Source: JABMOV01 sp964344305 (lineage in GTDB: Bacteria; Fidelibacterota; Marinisomatia; Marinisomatales; JABMOV01). Taken from it: DNA of 64,000 nt. Shown here piece after piece: positions 9,110 through 18,000 of the stretch. Location of the stretch: assembly GCA_964344305.1 (NCBI GenBank), contig CAYFMT010000010.1, positions 1-64,000 of the forward strand, read 5' to 3'. Both the position numbers and the translations under genes were made by a program. The notes beneath the pieces were generated by a model. It saw only the letters and a program-made list of their open reading frames with translations. It had not been told where the DNA came from and searched no databases. Numbering within the stretch: the stretch's first letter is position 1; each line of letters begins with the position of its first letter.

Positions 9110-10421
9110 TTATTGTTGAAATTCTTACTGGTTTTTCCAAATTCATTGTATCAAAGTTGAACACCGAATCACTTAATGCATTCACAAAAAGTACGTCATG
9201 AGAAATAATGACCAGGTGTTTTCGTGAAATAAACTCTTCCAGAATCCGGTATAAAATTACTTTCTGTGATTTGCCCAAACCAAATGTAGGTTCATCTAGA
9301 ATTAAAATATCATATTCACAATAACTGAGGATTATAACCAGTACCAATCGCATGATGGACCAGGACATCTTATCTGGTCGAATGGTGGATATATGGTCCC
9401 AATAAATGTCATGATTTCTAAGTGATTGAATGGATAATCCAAATCCGCTTTCAGTCATAATTCCGGTGGAGATTAACCTATCAACGAACTCTGAAAAAGT
9501 GCGAGTACCCAGCAGTCTTTCCGGAAACTGATCCAGGTGACCCAGCCGTGGATGAGCCTTCATGGGCAAAGATAATCGACATATTCCGGAATCAGGCTCA
9601 TTTATCCCAATTAACATTTTCGCAATGGATGTTTTCCCACATCCATTGGCACCTACAATCCCAAGAACTCTTCCTGCTTCACTTTTGCAATTCAATGAAT
9701 CCAGTAACATTCTTTCACCAACTTTTAGCGAAACGTCTTCGGCGATAAATTGCATGGAACCATGTTCTGCATTCCGTTGTGGATAATCTGAATTATTTAT
9801 GTTGGTTTCATTCTCAAAGGATGATAGCCCTAGCACGAATCCATGTTTACTGAATTGTAAATCTGTCTCGTCTGATGTACACCACAGAATGATTGTGTTT
9901 TGTTCCTCAGCAAACACCTGAAGACGAGAAACGAGTAGACGTTTTACATCGGTACTTAGGAACGATAAACTATCGTCAAGCAATAAGATATCCGGGTTGT
10001 TTGACATACCGGTGATGAGATTGAGTATTTCTTTTTCCCCGCCACTTAATGTCACAGGATGACGATTTGAGTCTGAAAACACATCCCATTCTGATTCAAC
10101 TTTACGTATGAAGGATTGAATTGTCCGGTAGTCAACCCCGTAGCATTCCATGTTAAAGGCCAACTCTTCCCTGATAGTTGGATTGACGATTAAGTGATCA
10201 GGATTCTGGTGAATGAGCAACACATGATCGCTCTTTGAATCAACCCTTAATTCAAAATTGGTGTTCCCATAATTTTTCTGCCCGGAAATGGTTCGCAGGA
10301 AACTGGATTTACCCGAACCGCTTTCACCGTATATAATATTCAATCCGGGGTCGAAAGAAAACTGTGTGTATCTATCCTCGAAATGATGAAATTGAATTGA
10401 AACGAATAAATAACTAGTCAC
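9102..10421 (-). CDS. Tandem ABC ATPase with asymmetric catalytic sites
   Basis: A 439-residue soluble protein with two ATP-binding cassettes in one chain. Cassette 1: Walker A GESGSGKS (32-39), signature LSGGEKE (125-131), Walker B LLLDD with Asp where the catalytic Glu is expected, and no His in the switch region. Cassette 2: Walker A GANGCGKT (257-264), degenerate signature MSWSIMR (352-358), intact Walker B LILDEPT and H-loop ISHD. The arrangement resembles fused EcfA or CbiO-type ATPases, but no membrane subunit is nearby. The GTG start at 10421 overlaps the waaA stop (GTGACTAG) with GGA 8 nt upstream; a TTG 36 nt further up is an alternative. Confidence 0.85.
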   Translation of the reverse strand: MTSYLFVSIQFHHFEDRYTQFSFDPGLNIIYGESGSGKSSFLRTISGQKNYGNTNFELRVDSKSDHVLLIHQNPDHLIVNPTIREELAFNMECYGVDYRTIQSFIRKVESEWDVFSDSNRHPVTLSGGEKEILNLITGMSNNPDILLLDDSLSFLSTDVKRLLVSRLQVFAEEQNTIILWCTSDETDLQFSKHGFVLGLSSFENETNINNSDYPQRNAEHGSMQFIAEDVSLKVGERMLLDSLNCKSEAGRVLGIVGANGCGKTSIAKMLIGINEPDSGICRLSLPMKAHPRLGHLDQFPERLLGTRTFSEFVDRLISTGIMTESGFGLSIQSLRNHDIYWDHISTIRPDKMSWSIMRLVLVIILSYCEYDILILDEPTFGLGKSQKVILYRILEEFISRKHLVIISHDVLFVNALSDSVFNFDTMNLEKPVRISTIND

Positions 10422-11694
10422 GGAGAATTCCACGTACAACTCGTGTGGAGGAACCAAGATTTCTATGGATCACATCCGTGGCAGCATAGCTGGATTTTAG
10501 AAAGGCATTGGTATCATCTAACAGGAACTTCATTTGTGTATAGAAATCTTCAGCCGTTTCAATGGCAAACCCACCACCATGGTTGAGTAATTCTTGAGCT
10601 TCGTGTGAATTCTGGTTTTTGGGACCAAAAAGGACAGGCAAACGTGCAATGGCCGGCTCCATCACATTGTGAATACCTGTAGAAAATCCGCCACCGATAT
10701 ATGCAATTTGCCCTTGCCAGTACAGTTTGGATAAAACACCCACTACTCCAACAATGACCACCCTGTTATTTGGGATAGTCCTGGCTCTTCTTGATCGAAA
10801 TACAGTGGGCTCAAATCCGGCTTCGGTAAATATCGATTGGCTTTCTGAAATATATTTTTCCGTTGGTTCATGTGGTACCCAGCATACCTTTAAATCAGGG
10901 TATTCTTTTAATAATCGAATCATGGACTCAATAATCACATCCTGGTCTTCTGGCCATACACTGCCAACCACCAGCCTCCTGTGCCTCAATAGGACAGAAA
11001 TGGTGCGTTTTTGAGTAAACTCATCTGCCAGTTTTTTTACCTCATCGTACCGAGGATTTCCCAGTGCCCTGATAGTAGGTCCATGATGAGGTCGAACGAT
11101 ACGCTGGAGCTGAAGGTAATCATCACTGTTTATTGTATAGATTGAACTGATAGACTCGTAAACAGTTCTGTAGAACAGTCGAACCACCGGTTTCAATTTG
11201 CTTGTCCCTGTCACAAAATGTGCTGCATACAGTGTTGTTGGAATTTTCCTGTAATGTGCTGTCCAAATCAGGTTAGGCCAGATATCATAGGCAGCGAACA
11301 TGATTTTTCTTGGGTTTGCAATTTTGACCATACGGCGGACCGACCATATAAAATCAAATGGGATATATACTTTCAGGTCGATGTGATCATCTTCAACATT
11401 TTTGTATCCCGAGGGTGAAAAAAAGCTGGCTATGATGGTAGCATTTGGTTCAACTTCCTTTAATCCGGCAATAACCTGTCTTGATTGTAAATACTCACCA
11501 TGTGATGCGGCATGGAACCAGTATACAAGATCATTGTTATGGTTTTCAAAATATGATTTTAACCGATTGATAGTCTGGAATTTTCCCTGGATACCCTCCC
11601 TGAGTTTTTTGTGAAACATAGACAAAATCAGTGATACAATAAACATACCAGGGTACAGGATTAAATTATACAGGAAAATAAATATCAGTTTCAT
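10414..11694 (-). CDS. waaA: 3-deoxy-D-manno-octulosonic acid (Kdo) transferase
   Basis: A 426-residue GT30 glycosyltransferase that adds Kdo to lipid A precursors on the inner face of the inner membrane. It has the N-terminal membrane anchor (residues 3-25), the catalytic-Glu motif WFHAASHGEY around residues 59-68 (the family usually has HAASVGE), and a C-terminal nucleotide-binding domain with the FGPKNQNSHEA segment. Its presence argues for a Kdo-containing lipopolysaccharide. The ATGA junction ties it to the upstream glycosyltransferase gene. Confidence 0.94.
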   Translation of the reverse strand: MKLIFIFLYNLILYPGMFIVSLILSMFHKKLREGIQGKFQTINRLKSYFENHNNDLVYWFHAASHGEYLQSRQVIAGLKEVEPNATIIASFFSPSGYKNVEDDHIDLKVYIPFDFIWSVRRMVKIANPRKIMFAAYDIWPNLIWTAHYRKIPTTLYAAHFVTGTSKLKPVVRLFYRTVYESISSIYTINSDDYLQLQRIVRPHHGPTIRALGNPRYDEVKKLADEFTQKRTISVLLRHRRLVVGSVWPEDQDVIIESMIRLLKEYPDLKVCWVPHEPTEKYISESQSIFTEAGFEPTVFRSRRARTIPNNRVVIVGVVGVLSKLYWQGQIAYIGGGFSTGIHNVMEPAIARLPVLFGPKNQNSHEAQELLNHGGGFAIETAEDFYTQMKFLLDDTNAFLKSSYAATDVIHRNLGSSTRVVRGILRD

Positions 11695-12701
11695 GGCTGA
11701 AGCATTCGCTGATAAGCGTTAAAAACATCATCCACCGATATGGTATCAAGGCAAACGCGAGAGGATCGATAACAATCACGTTTTCCATTTTGTGAGCAGG
11801 GTCGGCACCATACATTCCTGTTTTCTATGTCGATGGATTTTTCCAGCTGCGATCCAGCACCCATTTCCCTTGTGGTGGGTCCCAGAAGTGTAATGACTGG
11901 AATTCCATACGCTTCCGCTGCATGGATCATGCCTGTATCAGACCCAATACACATTTCGCTTTGTGATATGACCATAAATGAATCACGGATTTCGCATTCA
12001 CCTTTCAGATTGAATATCCGGTAATTCTTAAAACCGATATCATCGCATATCTTATCCTTTTTTCCCCCAAGTAATACCACACTATGACCTGCCTTCATTA
12101 TCCGTTCACACAGTTCGAGATATTTCCTGGCGTCCCATTGTTTGTTTTTCCATGCTGCACCCGGCACAATGGCCACAAATGGCAGCTTGACGCGAAACTG
12201 CTTAACCATAAACCGTGCGTTCCGAGCTTCCGGTGGACGGAATGACAGCATGGTATCCGGGTAAGGTTCACTTGCAGGGATGAGTGACCTGAAAGAGTCA
12301 TGGAGCATTTTTTTATATGAATACTTCTCAGGGAATGTATTCTTATGAAGATATTTCAGAAAAAATCGATGCAGACGGGGTTTCCTTACGATGAATGTTT
12401 TCTCTGCATGGATGGCCTGCCGAACAATTTTTGATCGGAGAGAATTATGAAGGTCGAAGATGTATGTATAATTGTTTCTGTCGAGATTTCGGCCAAATTT
12501 TAAAATGGATCTGATTTCAGGATATCGTTTCATGTTATAGATATTGTTGATATCCGGCTGGGCAACCAGAATATCCCTGTACATATAGAGGGTGAGAAAA
12601 TCGATTGTAGCGTCAGGAAAAGTATTTCGTATCGTAGCAAGTGGTGACGTGCACTGTACGATGTCTCCGATAGAACTGAATCTGATAATGAGTATCCGCA
12701 A
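11691..12701 (-). CDS. Glycosyltransferase family 9 (heptosyltransferase-like)
   Basis: A 336-residue GT9 enzyme. The N terminus RILIIRFSSIGDIVQ is the typical ADP-heptose transferase opening, and the C-terminal half contains VAIVPGAAWKNKQW, GSDTGMIHAAEAYGIP and LLGPT, matching the sugar-nucleotide binding region of WaaC/WaaF. It probably extends the lipopolysaccharide inner core right after WaaA acts; the exact sugar is not determined by sequence. The start codon is TTG at 12701, just downstream of the polyprenyl synthase stop; no ATG lies close enough to keep the N-terminal strand. Confidence 0.9.
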   Translation of the reverse strand: MRILIIRFSSIGDIVQCTSPLATIRNTFPDATIDFLTLYMYRDILVAQPDINNIYNMKRYPEIRSILKFGRNLDRNNYTYIFDLHNSLRSKIVRQAIHAEKTFIVRKPRLHRFFLKYLHKNTFPEKYSYKKMLHDSFRSLIPASEPYPDTMLSFRPPEARNARFMVKQFRVKLPFVAIVPGAAWKNKQWDARKYLELCERIMKAGHSVVLLGGKKDKICDDIGFKNYRIFNLKGECEIRDSFMVISQSEMCIGSDTGMIHAAEAYGIPVITLLGPTTREMGAGSQLEKSIDIENRNVWCRPCSQNGKRDCYRSSRVCLDTISVDDVFNAYQRMLQP

Positions 12702-12706
12702 TAAAC

Positions 12707-13696
12707 CTACTTTATTCTTTCGGCATTATAGGCAATGAGGTTCATCATGGATTGCTTGTAGGGAGAATCATTATACCCTTTCAGTGCATCAAGGGCTTGA
12801 GTAGAATAATCACCAAGTTTTTTCCTGGCATAGTCAAATCCTCCAGCCTCCTGAATCAGCTGTGATAATTCTGCAAGGTCCTCCTTGTTTTTCTTTCTTT
12901 TCCTCATAATGGAAAGAATCCGACGTCTTTTCGTCCTTTTTAGTTGATCCAGACTGTGAATAACTGGTAGCGTCATCATGTTCTTTTTTACATCTGTACC
13001 ATGATCTTTCCCTGTTTCATTTTCCGATCCAAGCAAATCAAATAAATCATCCTTTATCTGAAATGCAATCCCCAGGTTATCCCCAAATTGCTTCATGGCT
13101 TTTCTATCCTGGTCCAGTTGAGATGTGGTAATGGCTCCCAACTCACAGCTTGCACCAATAAGTGAAGCAGTCTTCTGATAAATCATATCATAATAAACGT
13201 CTTCGGTCATAGATTTTTTAAACACTTTTTCAATTTGAAGAATTTCACCTGCACTTAAATGTTCAGCGGTTTTGGAAATAACATCCAATGCTTCGAAATC
13301 CTTCAGCTGAATCATGTTGATAAGTGATTTACTCAGGATAAAATCACCCATTAAAACCGATAGTTTATTCTTCCAGACCTGGTTAATAGATGGCCAGTTG
13401 CGTCTAAGTGTTGCATCATCCACAACATCATCATGGATCAGGGTTGCAACGTGAAGCATTTCTATCATGGCTGCGGCTCGATAACTATTTTCAGTTGGCT
13501 CGCCACAAACTCGAGATGACAATAGGGTCAAAATGGGTCGAAAATGCTTTCCTTTATGCTTCAGGATATATTTACCAATGGTATTAATCAATCGAACGCT
13601 GGATTGCATGGACGATTCCAGTTCAGTCTGGAATATAGAAATATCCTCCTGAATGGGTTCAATAATTGTTTTTAATGTTATTACAGACGAAGCCAT
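12707..13696 (-). CDS. Trans-polyprenyl diphosphate synthase
   Basis: A 329-residue all-helical isoprenyl diphosphate synthase. The first aspartate-rich motif HDDVVDD sits at residues 88-94 and the second, KDDLFD, near residue 215; both bind Mg and diphosphate. The lack of bulky residues just before the first motif (MLHVATLI) fits a long-chain enzyme such as the octaprenyl or heptaprenyl synthases that make quinone side chains. Chain length is inferred. It uses isoprenoid precursors from the MEP pathway (ispG is in this window). Confidence 0.92.
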   Translation of the reverse strand: MASSVITLKTIIEPIQEDISIFQTELESSMQSSVRLINTIGKYILKHKGKHFRPILTLLSSRVCGEPTENSYRAAAMIEMLHVATLIHDDVVDDATLRRNWPSINQVWKNKLSVLMGDFILSKSLINMIQLKDFEALDVISKTAEHLSAGEILQIEKVFKKSMTEDVYYDMIYQKTASLIGASCELGAITTSQLDQDRKAMKQFGDNLGIAFQIKDDLFDLLGSENETGKDHGTDVKKNMMTLPVIHSLDQLKRTKRRRILSIMRKRKKNKEDLAELSQLIQEAGGFDYARKKLGDYSTQALDALKGYNDSPYKQSMMNLIAYNAERIK

Positions 13697-13705
13697 TACT
13701 AAAAA

Positions 13706-14461
13706 TTAGGTGGATGCAGATGGAGCTTCAACGGGGGATTTTCTCCTGGCGACAGACCATGATACTAAAATACTTATTTCATATAAAATCATTAATGGAA
13801 TTGACATGATAACCAGGCTTACCGGATCCGGAGGAGTAATAATGGCTGAAAGAATCATGATAGATACAATGGCATGTCGTCGGAATTTTCTCATAAGTGC
13901 CGGTGTAAGCAATCCAAAGGATGACAGGACAAATGACACGACAGGCAGTTCAAAGATCATCCCTGTTCCTACCATTACCCAGCTCACAAAGCTCAAGTAA
14001 TAATTGATGGAAACATTGTTTTCAACGGTCCCATATCCCAGGGATGCAAAAAAGTTCAAGGAAAAGGGTATAATCACAATGTAGGCGAAGAATACGCCAC
14101 AAAGGAATGACAGAAACGTGGTAAAAATCAATGGAACGATGTATTTCTTTTCTTTACCATACAACCCTGGTGCAACAAATCTCCAAATCTGATAAGTCAG
14201 GACTGGAATGGCAAGAATCCCACCTCCAATCAATGCAAGGCCCCACCTGACCATGAACATGCCCTGTACGGTTAAAACCTGAAGGTTCATCTGTGTACCA
14301 ACCTTGTCAGTAGGTGCGATTAACAGGGCAATAATTTCATCAATGAAAATAAATGTAATGGCTGCACCAATTAGAATAGACAGAATACTCTTTACCAACC
14401 TCCATCTCAATTCCTCCAAATGCTGAAGGAAGGACATGTCATCCTGTTGATTGTTAGCCAT
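13706..14461 (-). CDS. tatC: Twin-arginine translocase subunit TatC
   Basis: A 251-residue TatC with six hydrophobic segments and the conserved N-terminal HLEELRWRL motif that recognises twin-arginine signals. It forms the receptor of the Tat pathway with TatA/TatB-type subunits, which are not in this window. A likely substrate is encoded in the same window: the molybdoenzyme at 36216 has a twin-arginine signal. The start overlaps the end of the MeaB-type GTPase gene by 8 nt. Confidence 0.96.
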   Translation of the reverse strand: MANNQQDDMSFLQHLEELRWRLVKSILSILIGAAITFIFIDEIIALLIAPTDKVGTQMNLQVLTVQGMFMVRWGLALIGGGILAIPVLTYQIWRFVAPGLYGKEKKYIVPLIFTTFLSFLCGVFFAYIVIIPFSLNFFASLGYGTVENNVSINYYLSFVSWVMVGTGMIFELPVVSFVLSSFGLLTPALMRKFRRHAIVSIMILSAIITPPDPVSLVIMSIPLMILYEISILVSWSVARRKSPVEAPSAST

Positions 14462-15398
14462 TGGTCCCAGTATCTAAGAGAGAGTTGGCTATTTTATATG
14501 GCGATTCTTTAACCGATTCGATATGTCTTGTTTTTTCTTCAAGTGCCCGCATTTTATCGGATGTCCAGAATTCTTTCAATAACCGATCACTGATCAATCC
14601 CAATACACGATCCCTGTGTCTTGATGTGGCTTTTTCATCCATCTTTCCAATCTGATCCAACCGTTCCATATGATTGAATATCTCATTTTTAAATTCCACC
14701 AACCCTTCTCCCTTGGAAGCCACCGTATTCAAAACTGGAGGGGAGATATCATCTTCTTTCATAAAAGAGTGAAGCATATTTCGTAATACTGAAGCAAGAC
14801 GACCGGCTCCTTCCCTGTCTGATTTATTGATCACAAACATATCAGCAATTTCAATAAGCCCTGCCTTCATGAGCTGGATTTCATCACCAGATTCAGGTAC
14901 AAGTACCACCACGGTAAGGTCAACCGCTTTCGCCACATCGTGTTCACCCTGTCCAACACCAACTGTTTCAAATATCACCACATCCTTGCCACTGGCAGCA
15001 AGAACATCACCTACATCCTGGGCTTTTTTTGCCAGTCCACCAAGATCTCCGTGAGAACCCATGCTTCGTATAAATACGTCATCATTCCAGACAAAACGAT
15101 TCATACGAACACGATCCCCCAACAGAGCGCCACCTGAAAAGGGACTGGTAGGATCCACGGCAATAACACCGACAGATTTACCATCCTGTAATAATAAATC
15201 GACTAATTGATCTACAAGGGTACTTTTTCCGGCTCCAGGAGGACCGGTAATCCCAATTCGCAAAGCCCTCTGTGTATGAGCATGCAGTTCAATAAGCAAG
15301 TCATCAGTAACAGAGTCTCCAAACTCTATTTGACTGATAAACCTGGAAAGGACACGGTGATCATTCTCCAGAATGCCTTTCAGGACGGATGAGGTCAT
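14454..15398 (-). CDS. meaB: MeaB/ArgK-type G3E GTPase
   Basis: A 314-residue P-loop GTPase of the ArgK/MeaB family, normal length. The nucleotide motifs are GPPGAGKST (about 56-64), the metal-binding segment around VDPTSPFSGGALLGDR, ETVGVGQGE, and NKSD for guanine. MeaB proteins load and protect adenosylcobalamin in methylmalonyl-CoA mutase or related B12 mutases. No mutase gene lies in this window, so its partner is elsewhere. It lies between the Crp/Fnr regulator and tatC in the same direction. Confidence 0.92.
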   Translation of the reverse strand: MTSSVLKGILENDHRVLSRFISQIEFGDSVTDDLLIELHAHTQRALRIGITGPPGAGKSTLVDQLVDLLLQDGKSVGVIAVDPTSPFSGGALLGDRVRMNRFVWNDDVFIRSMGSHGDLGGLAKKAQDVGDVLAASGKDVVIFETVGVGQGEHDVAKAVDLTVVVLVPESGDEIQLMKAGLIEIADMFVINKSDREGAGRLASVLRNMLHSFMKEDDISPPVLNTVASKGEGLVEFKNEIFNHMERLDQIGKMDEKATSRHRDRVLGLISDRLLKEFWTSDKMRALEEKTRHIESVKESPYKIANSLLDTGTNG

Positions 15399-15415
15399 TT
15401 TTTCGTAAGAAACGG

Positions 15416-16096
15416 TTAAGTGAATTGCTGCTTAAATAGAGCAAAATCCTTTATAATCAAAGCTTTTCCATCACGATCAATGTAACCCTTTTCCGTTAAT
15501 AATTTTAACATACGGGATACAGTCTCTCTGGATGTACCGGCCATATTGGCAATGTCCTGTTGGTAAGGCAAATTCCTGATGGTGACAGCACCACTCTTAA
15601 TGGTTCCCAGCTCCTCCGCCAGTCGAATGAGGGTAATGGATATTCTTTGTTCGGCATCACTAAGTGACAGGCTTTCTATTTGTTGATCACTTCGACGAAG
15701 TCTCTGTGTGAGTTCCTCAAGTAGATGGATGGCTATTCGAGGATGATTCTCCAGAATGGCTAGAAACTCGCCCCGCTTGATGGTGAGTGCCTCGGAATCT
15801 TCAATGGCCACAATGTTGGCTGACCTGCCTTCACCATCAAGGAGAGACATTTCTCCAAAAAAATCTCCTTCACCCAGCATGGCAAGAATGACTTCCCTGC
15901 CATCATCACTCATGCGTGTGACTTTTACTGCTCCTTTGGCAAGAACAAAAAAAGTTTCACCTGAGCTCTCCTCCATCAGAATCATCTGTCCTTTTGAATA
16001 GGAACGGATGATCATCTGATCTGCGATTTTATTCAGAGAGCTTTCACTTAAATCACCGAACAGTGGTACAGATTGTAGAAGTTCTATTTTACTCAT
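15416..16096 (-). CDS. Crp/Fnr family transcriptional regulator
   Basis: A 226-residue regulator with an N-terminal cyclic-nucleotide-binding-like beta-barrel (about 5-120; motif GEMSLLDGEGRSANIVA), a dimerisation helix and a C-terminal winged helix with the recognition helix MAGTSRETVSRMLKLL. No N-terminal cysteines are present, so it is not an Fe-S FNR. The ligand is not evident; the phosphate-cassette GEMSLLDGEGRSA is close to that of CRP-like cAMP binders. I chose ATG 16096 because the upstream residues add nothing conserved. It is transcribed away from rpsT across a 168-bp spacer. Confidence 0.9.
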   Translation of the reverse strand: MSKIELLQSVPLFGDLSESSLNKIADQMIIRSYSKGQMILMEESSGETFFVLAKGAVKVTRMSDDGREVILAMLGEGDFFGEMSLLDGEGRSANIVAIEDSEALTIKRGEFLAILENHPRIAIHLLEELTQRLRRSDQQIESLSLSDAEQRISITLIRLAEELGTIKSGAVTIRNLPYQQDIANMAGTSRETVSRMLKLLTEKGYIDRDGKALIIKDFALFKQQFT

Positions 16097-16264
16097 ACTT
16101 AAAAATAACAGTTTTCCTTCTATTTTCAAATTCTAAAAATGAATCGTTTATGGTCATAAGGTTGACTGACACCATCCGCTATGAGAAATGACTATCTTTA
16201 TCCGTTGTATTCGCTAAAACATTGAAATAATTTTCGCGGCTAAAAACGAAGGAATTTTATATCA

Positions 16265-16519
16265 ATGGATAGACATCCACAACAAATTAAACGTGAGCGT
16301 CAGGATAAAAAGCGCCGTGAACGGAATGTAAAAAACCTGTCCAGGTTAAATACGCTTATGAAAACCGTGCTGAATGCTAAAAAAGCTGATGAAGCTGAAA
16401 AACCCTACCGCGATGCCGTTAGCTTTGTGGACAAGATGGCCAGTGCCAATCTTATTCATAAAAATAACGCTGCCAGGAAGAAAGCTCAGCTAACCCGGCA
16501 CGTCAACTCTCTGTCTTAG
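16265..16519 (+). CDS. rpsT: 30S ribosomal protein S20
   Basis: An 84-residue, strongly basic helical protein with the S20 pattern: QIKRERQDKKRRERN at the start, a middle segment with Lys-rich helices, and IHKNNAARKKAQL near the end. It binds 16S rRNA in the lower body of the small subunit. AAGGAA lies about 12 nt before the ATG. It is the only plus-strand gene in the first 35 kb, and its stop ends one base before the guaB stop on the other strand. Confidence 0.95.
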   Translation: MDRHPQQIKRERQDKKRRERNVKNLSRLNTLMKTVLNAKKADEAEKPYRDAVSFVDKMASANLIHKNNAARKKAQLTRHVNSLS

Positions 16520-16520
16520 A

Positions 16521-17990
16521 CTATTTTTCTGAGACCTGATAATTAGGAGCCTCCTTCACGATTCTAACCTCGTGAGGGTGGCTTTCTTTTATACCCGCTG
16601 TACTGATCTGTACAAATTCCGCTACCTGTCCAAAATCGTTTATTGTCCTTGCGCCACAATATCCCATCGATGATCGAACACCCCCAATAAGCTGATGAAT
16701 GGTACTCCGCACCATTCCACGGAATGGGACCATACCTTCAATACCTTCTGGCACAAGTTTTGTGGCTTCGGCTCCTTCCTGAAAATACCGATCTCCACTT
16801 CCTTTTTGCATGGCGCCCATGGATCCCATACCTCGATAGGCTTTATACTGTCGCCCTTCATACAGAATGGTTTCACCCGGGCTTTCTTCCATTCCAGCCA
16901 ATAAACTTCCCAACATCACTGTATTGGCACCTGCTGCCAGGGATTTTGCAATATCACCGCTGTAACGTATACCTCCATCTGCAATGACTGGAATATCATG
17001 TTTTACTGCTTCATCTACGGATTCCATAATAGCAGTCAGTTGTGGGACTCCCACTCCGGCGATAATCCGTGTGGTACAGCTTGCACCTGCACCAATACCG
17101 ATTTTTACCGCATCAACTCCTGCATCAATCAATGCCTTTGTTCCACTGGCAGTGGCCACATTCCCTGCTACAACCTGAATGTCACCCACTATTGATTTTA
17201 TCTTGGTCACTGTGGATAGAACACCTTGAGAATGTCCGTGGGCGGTATCAATCACAATGACATCCACTTCTGCATTCGCAAGCTCAATGGCTCTTTCTAC
17301 AGCATCTTCACCAACACCGACTGCAGCACCCGCCAGAAGTCGGCCATTTGCGTCCTTGGCAGCAGAAGGATAATCTTCTTTCTTCTGGATATCCTTGACG
17401 GTGATGAGACCTGCCAGATTTCCATTTTCATCTACCACAAGCAATTTTTCAATACGGTGTTTTTGCAGGATTTCTTTCGCTGTTTCCAGGGTAGTGCCCT
17501 GTGGGACTGTAACCAATTCTTCACTGGTCATGCAATCCTTCACCAGCAAATCATCATTGGTTTCAAAACGGATATCACGATTGGTCAATATCCCCAGCAG
17601 TTTTCCGTCTTCCACCACTGGCAATCCACTGATACGAAAATGTGCCATGGTTTTTTTCGCATCCCGAATTGTTTTGTCCCCACCTAACGTTACGGGATTG
17701 ATGATCATCCCGCTTTCGCTCCGTTTAACCCGATCCACCATACCGGCCTGTTCTTCGATGGATAAATTTTTGTGGATGATTCCCAGGCCCCCTTCGCGGG
17801 CAAGGGCTATAGCCATGGCATGTTCTGTCACTGTATCCATGGCAGCACTGATTATGGGTATCTGAAGCGTGATTTTATTGGTGAGACGGGATGTAAGATT
17901 TACTTCCCGTGGTAAAACCGATGATGCCTGTGGTACCAGCAATACATCATCAAATGTAAGTGCATACTGAAATTGCGGTCGATTCTTCAC
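16521..17990 (-). CDS. guaB: Inosine-5'-monophosphate dehydrogenase
   Basis: A 489-residue IMPDH, the committed enzyme of GMP synthesis (IMP to XMP with NAD). It has the TIM barrel interrupted by two CBS domains (about residues 93-205), the catalytic Cys305 in GAGASCTTR, and the mobile flap RGMGSMGAM. The catalytic loop is unusual: most bacterial enzymes have GPGSICTTR, so the Pro, Ser and Ile before the Cys are Ala, Ala and Ser here. The start is GTG with GGA 8 nt upstream. It follows hutH closely in the same direction. Confidence 0.96.
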   Translation of the reverse strand: MKNRPQFQYALTFDDVLLVPQASSVLPREVNLTSRLTNKITLQIPIISAAMDTVTEHAMAIALAREGGLGIIHKNLSIEEQAGMVDRVKRSESGMIINPVTLGGDKTIRDAKKTMAHFRISGLPVVEDGKLLGILTNRDIRFETNDDLLVKDCMTSEELVTVPQGTTLETAKEILQKHRIEKLLVVDENGNLAGLITVKDIQKKEDYPSAAKDANGRLLAGAAVGVGEDAVERAIELANAEVDVIVIDTAHGHSQGVLSTVTKIKSIVGDIQVVAGNVATASGTKALIDAGVDAVKIGIGAGASCTTRIIAGVGVPQLTAIMESVDEAVKHDIPVIADGGIRYSGDIAKSLAAGANTVMLGSLLAGMEESPGETILYEGRQYKAYRGMGSMGAMQKGSGDRYFQEGAEATKLVPEGIEGMVPFRGMVRSTIHQLIGGVRSSMGYCGARTINDFGQVAEFVQISTAGIKESHPHEVRIVKEAPNYQVSEK

Positions 17991-18000
17991 GACGATTTCC

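Noticed and set aside
10422..10457. TTG start giving a 451-residue ABC ATPase
   Set aside because: The extra 12 residues are not conserved in ABC proteins, and the GTG at 10421 gives an 8-nt overlap of the kind seen throughout this gene run.
17226..17865. Overlapping plus-strand frames of about 150 codons opposite guaB
   Set aside because: They are antisense to conserved IMPDH sequence, lack start signals and their residue composition looks like complement of coding DNA.
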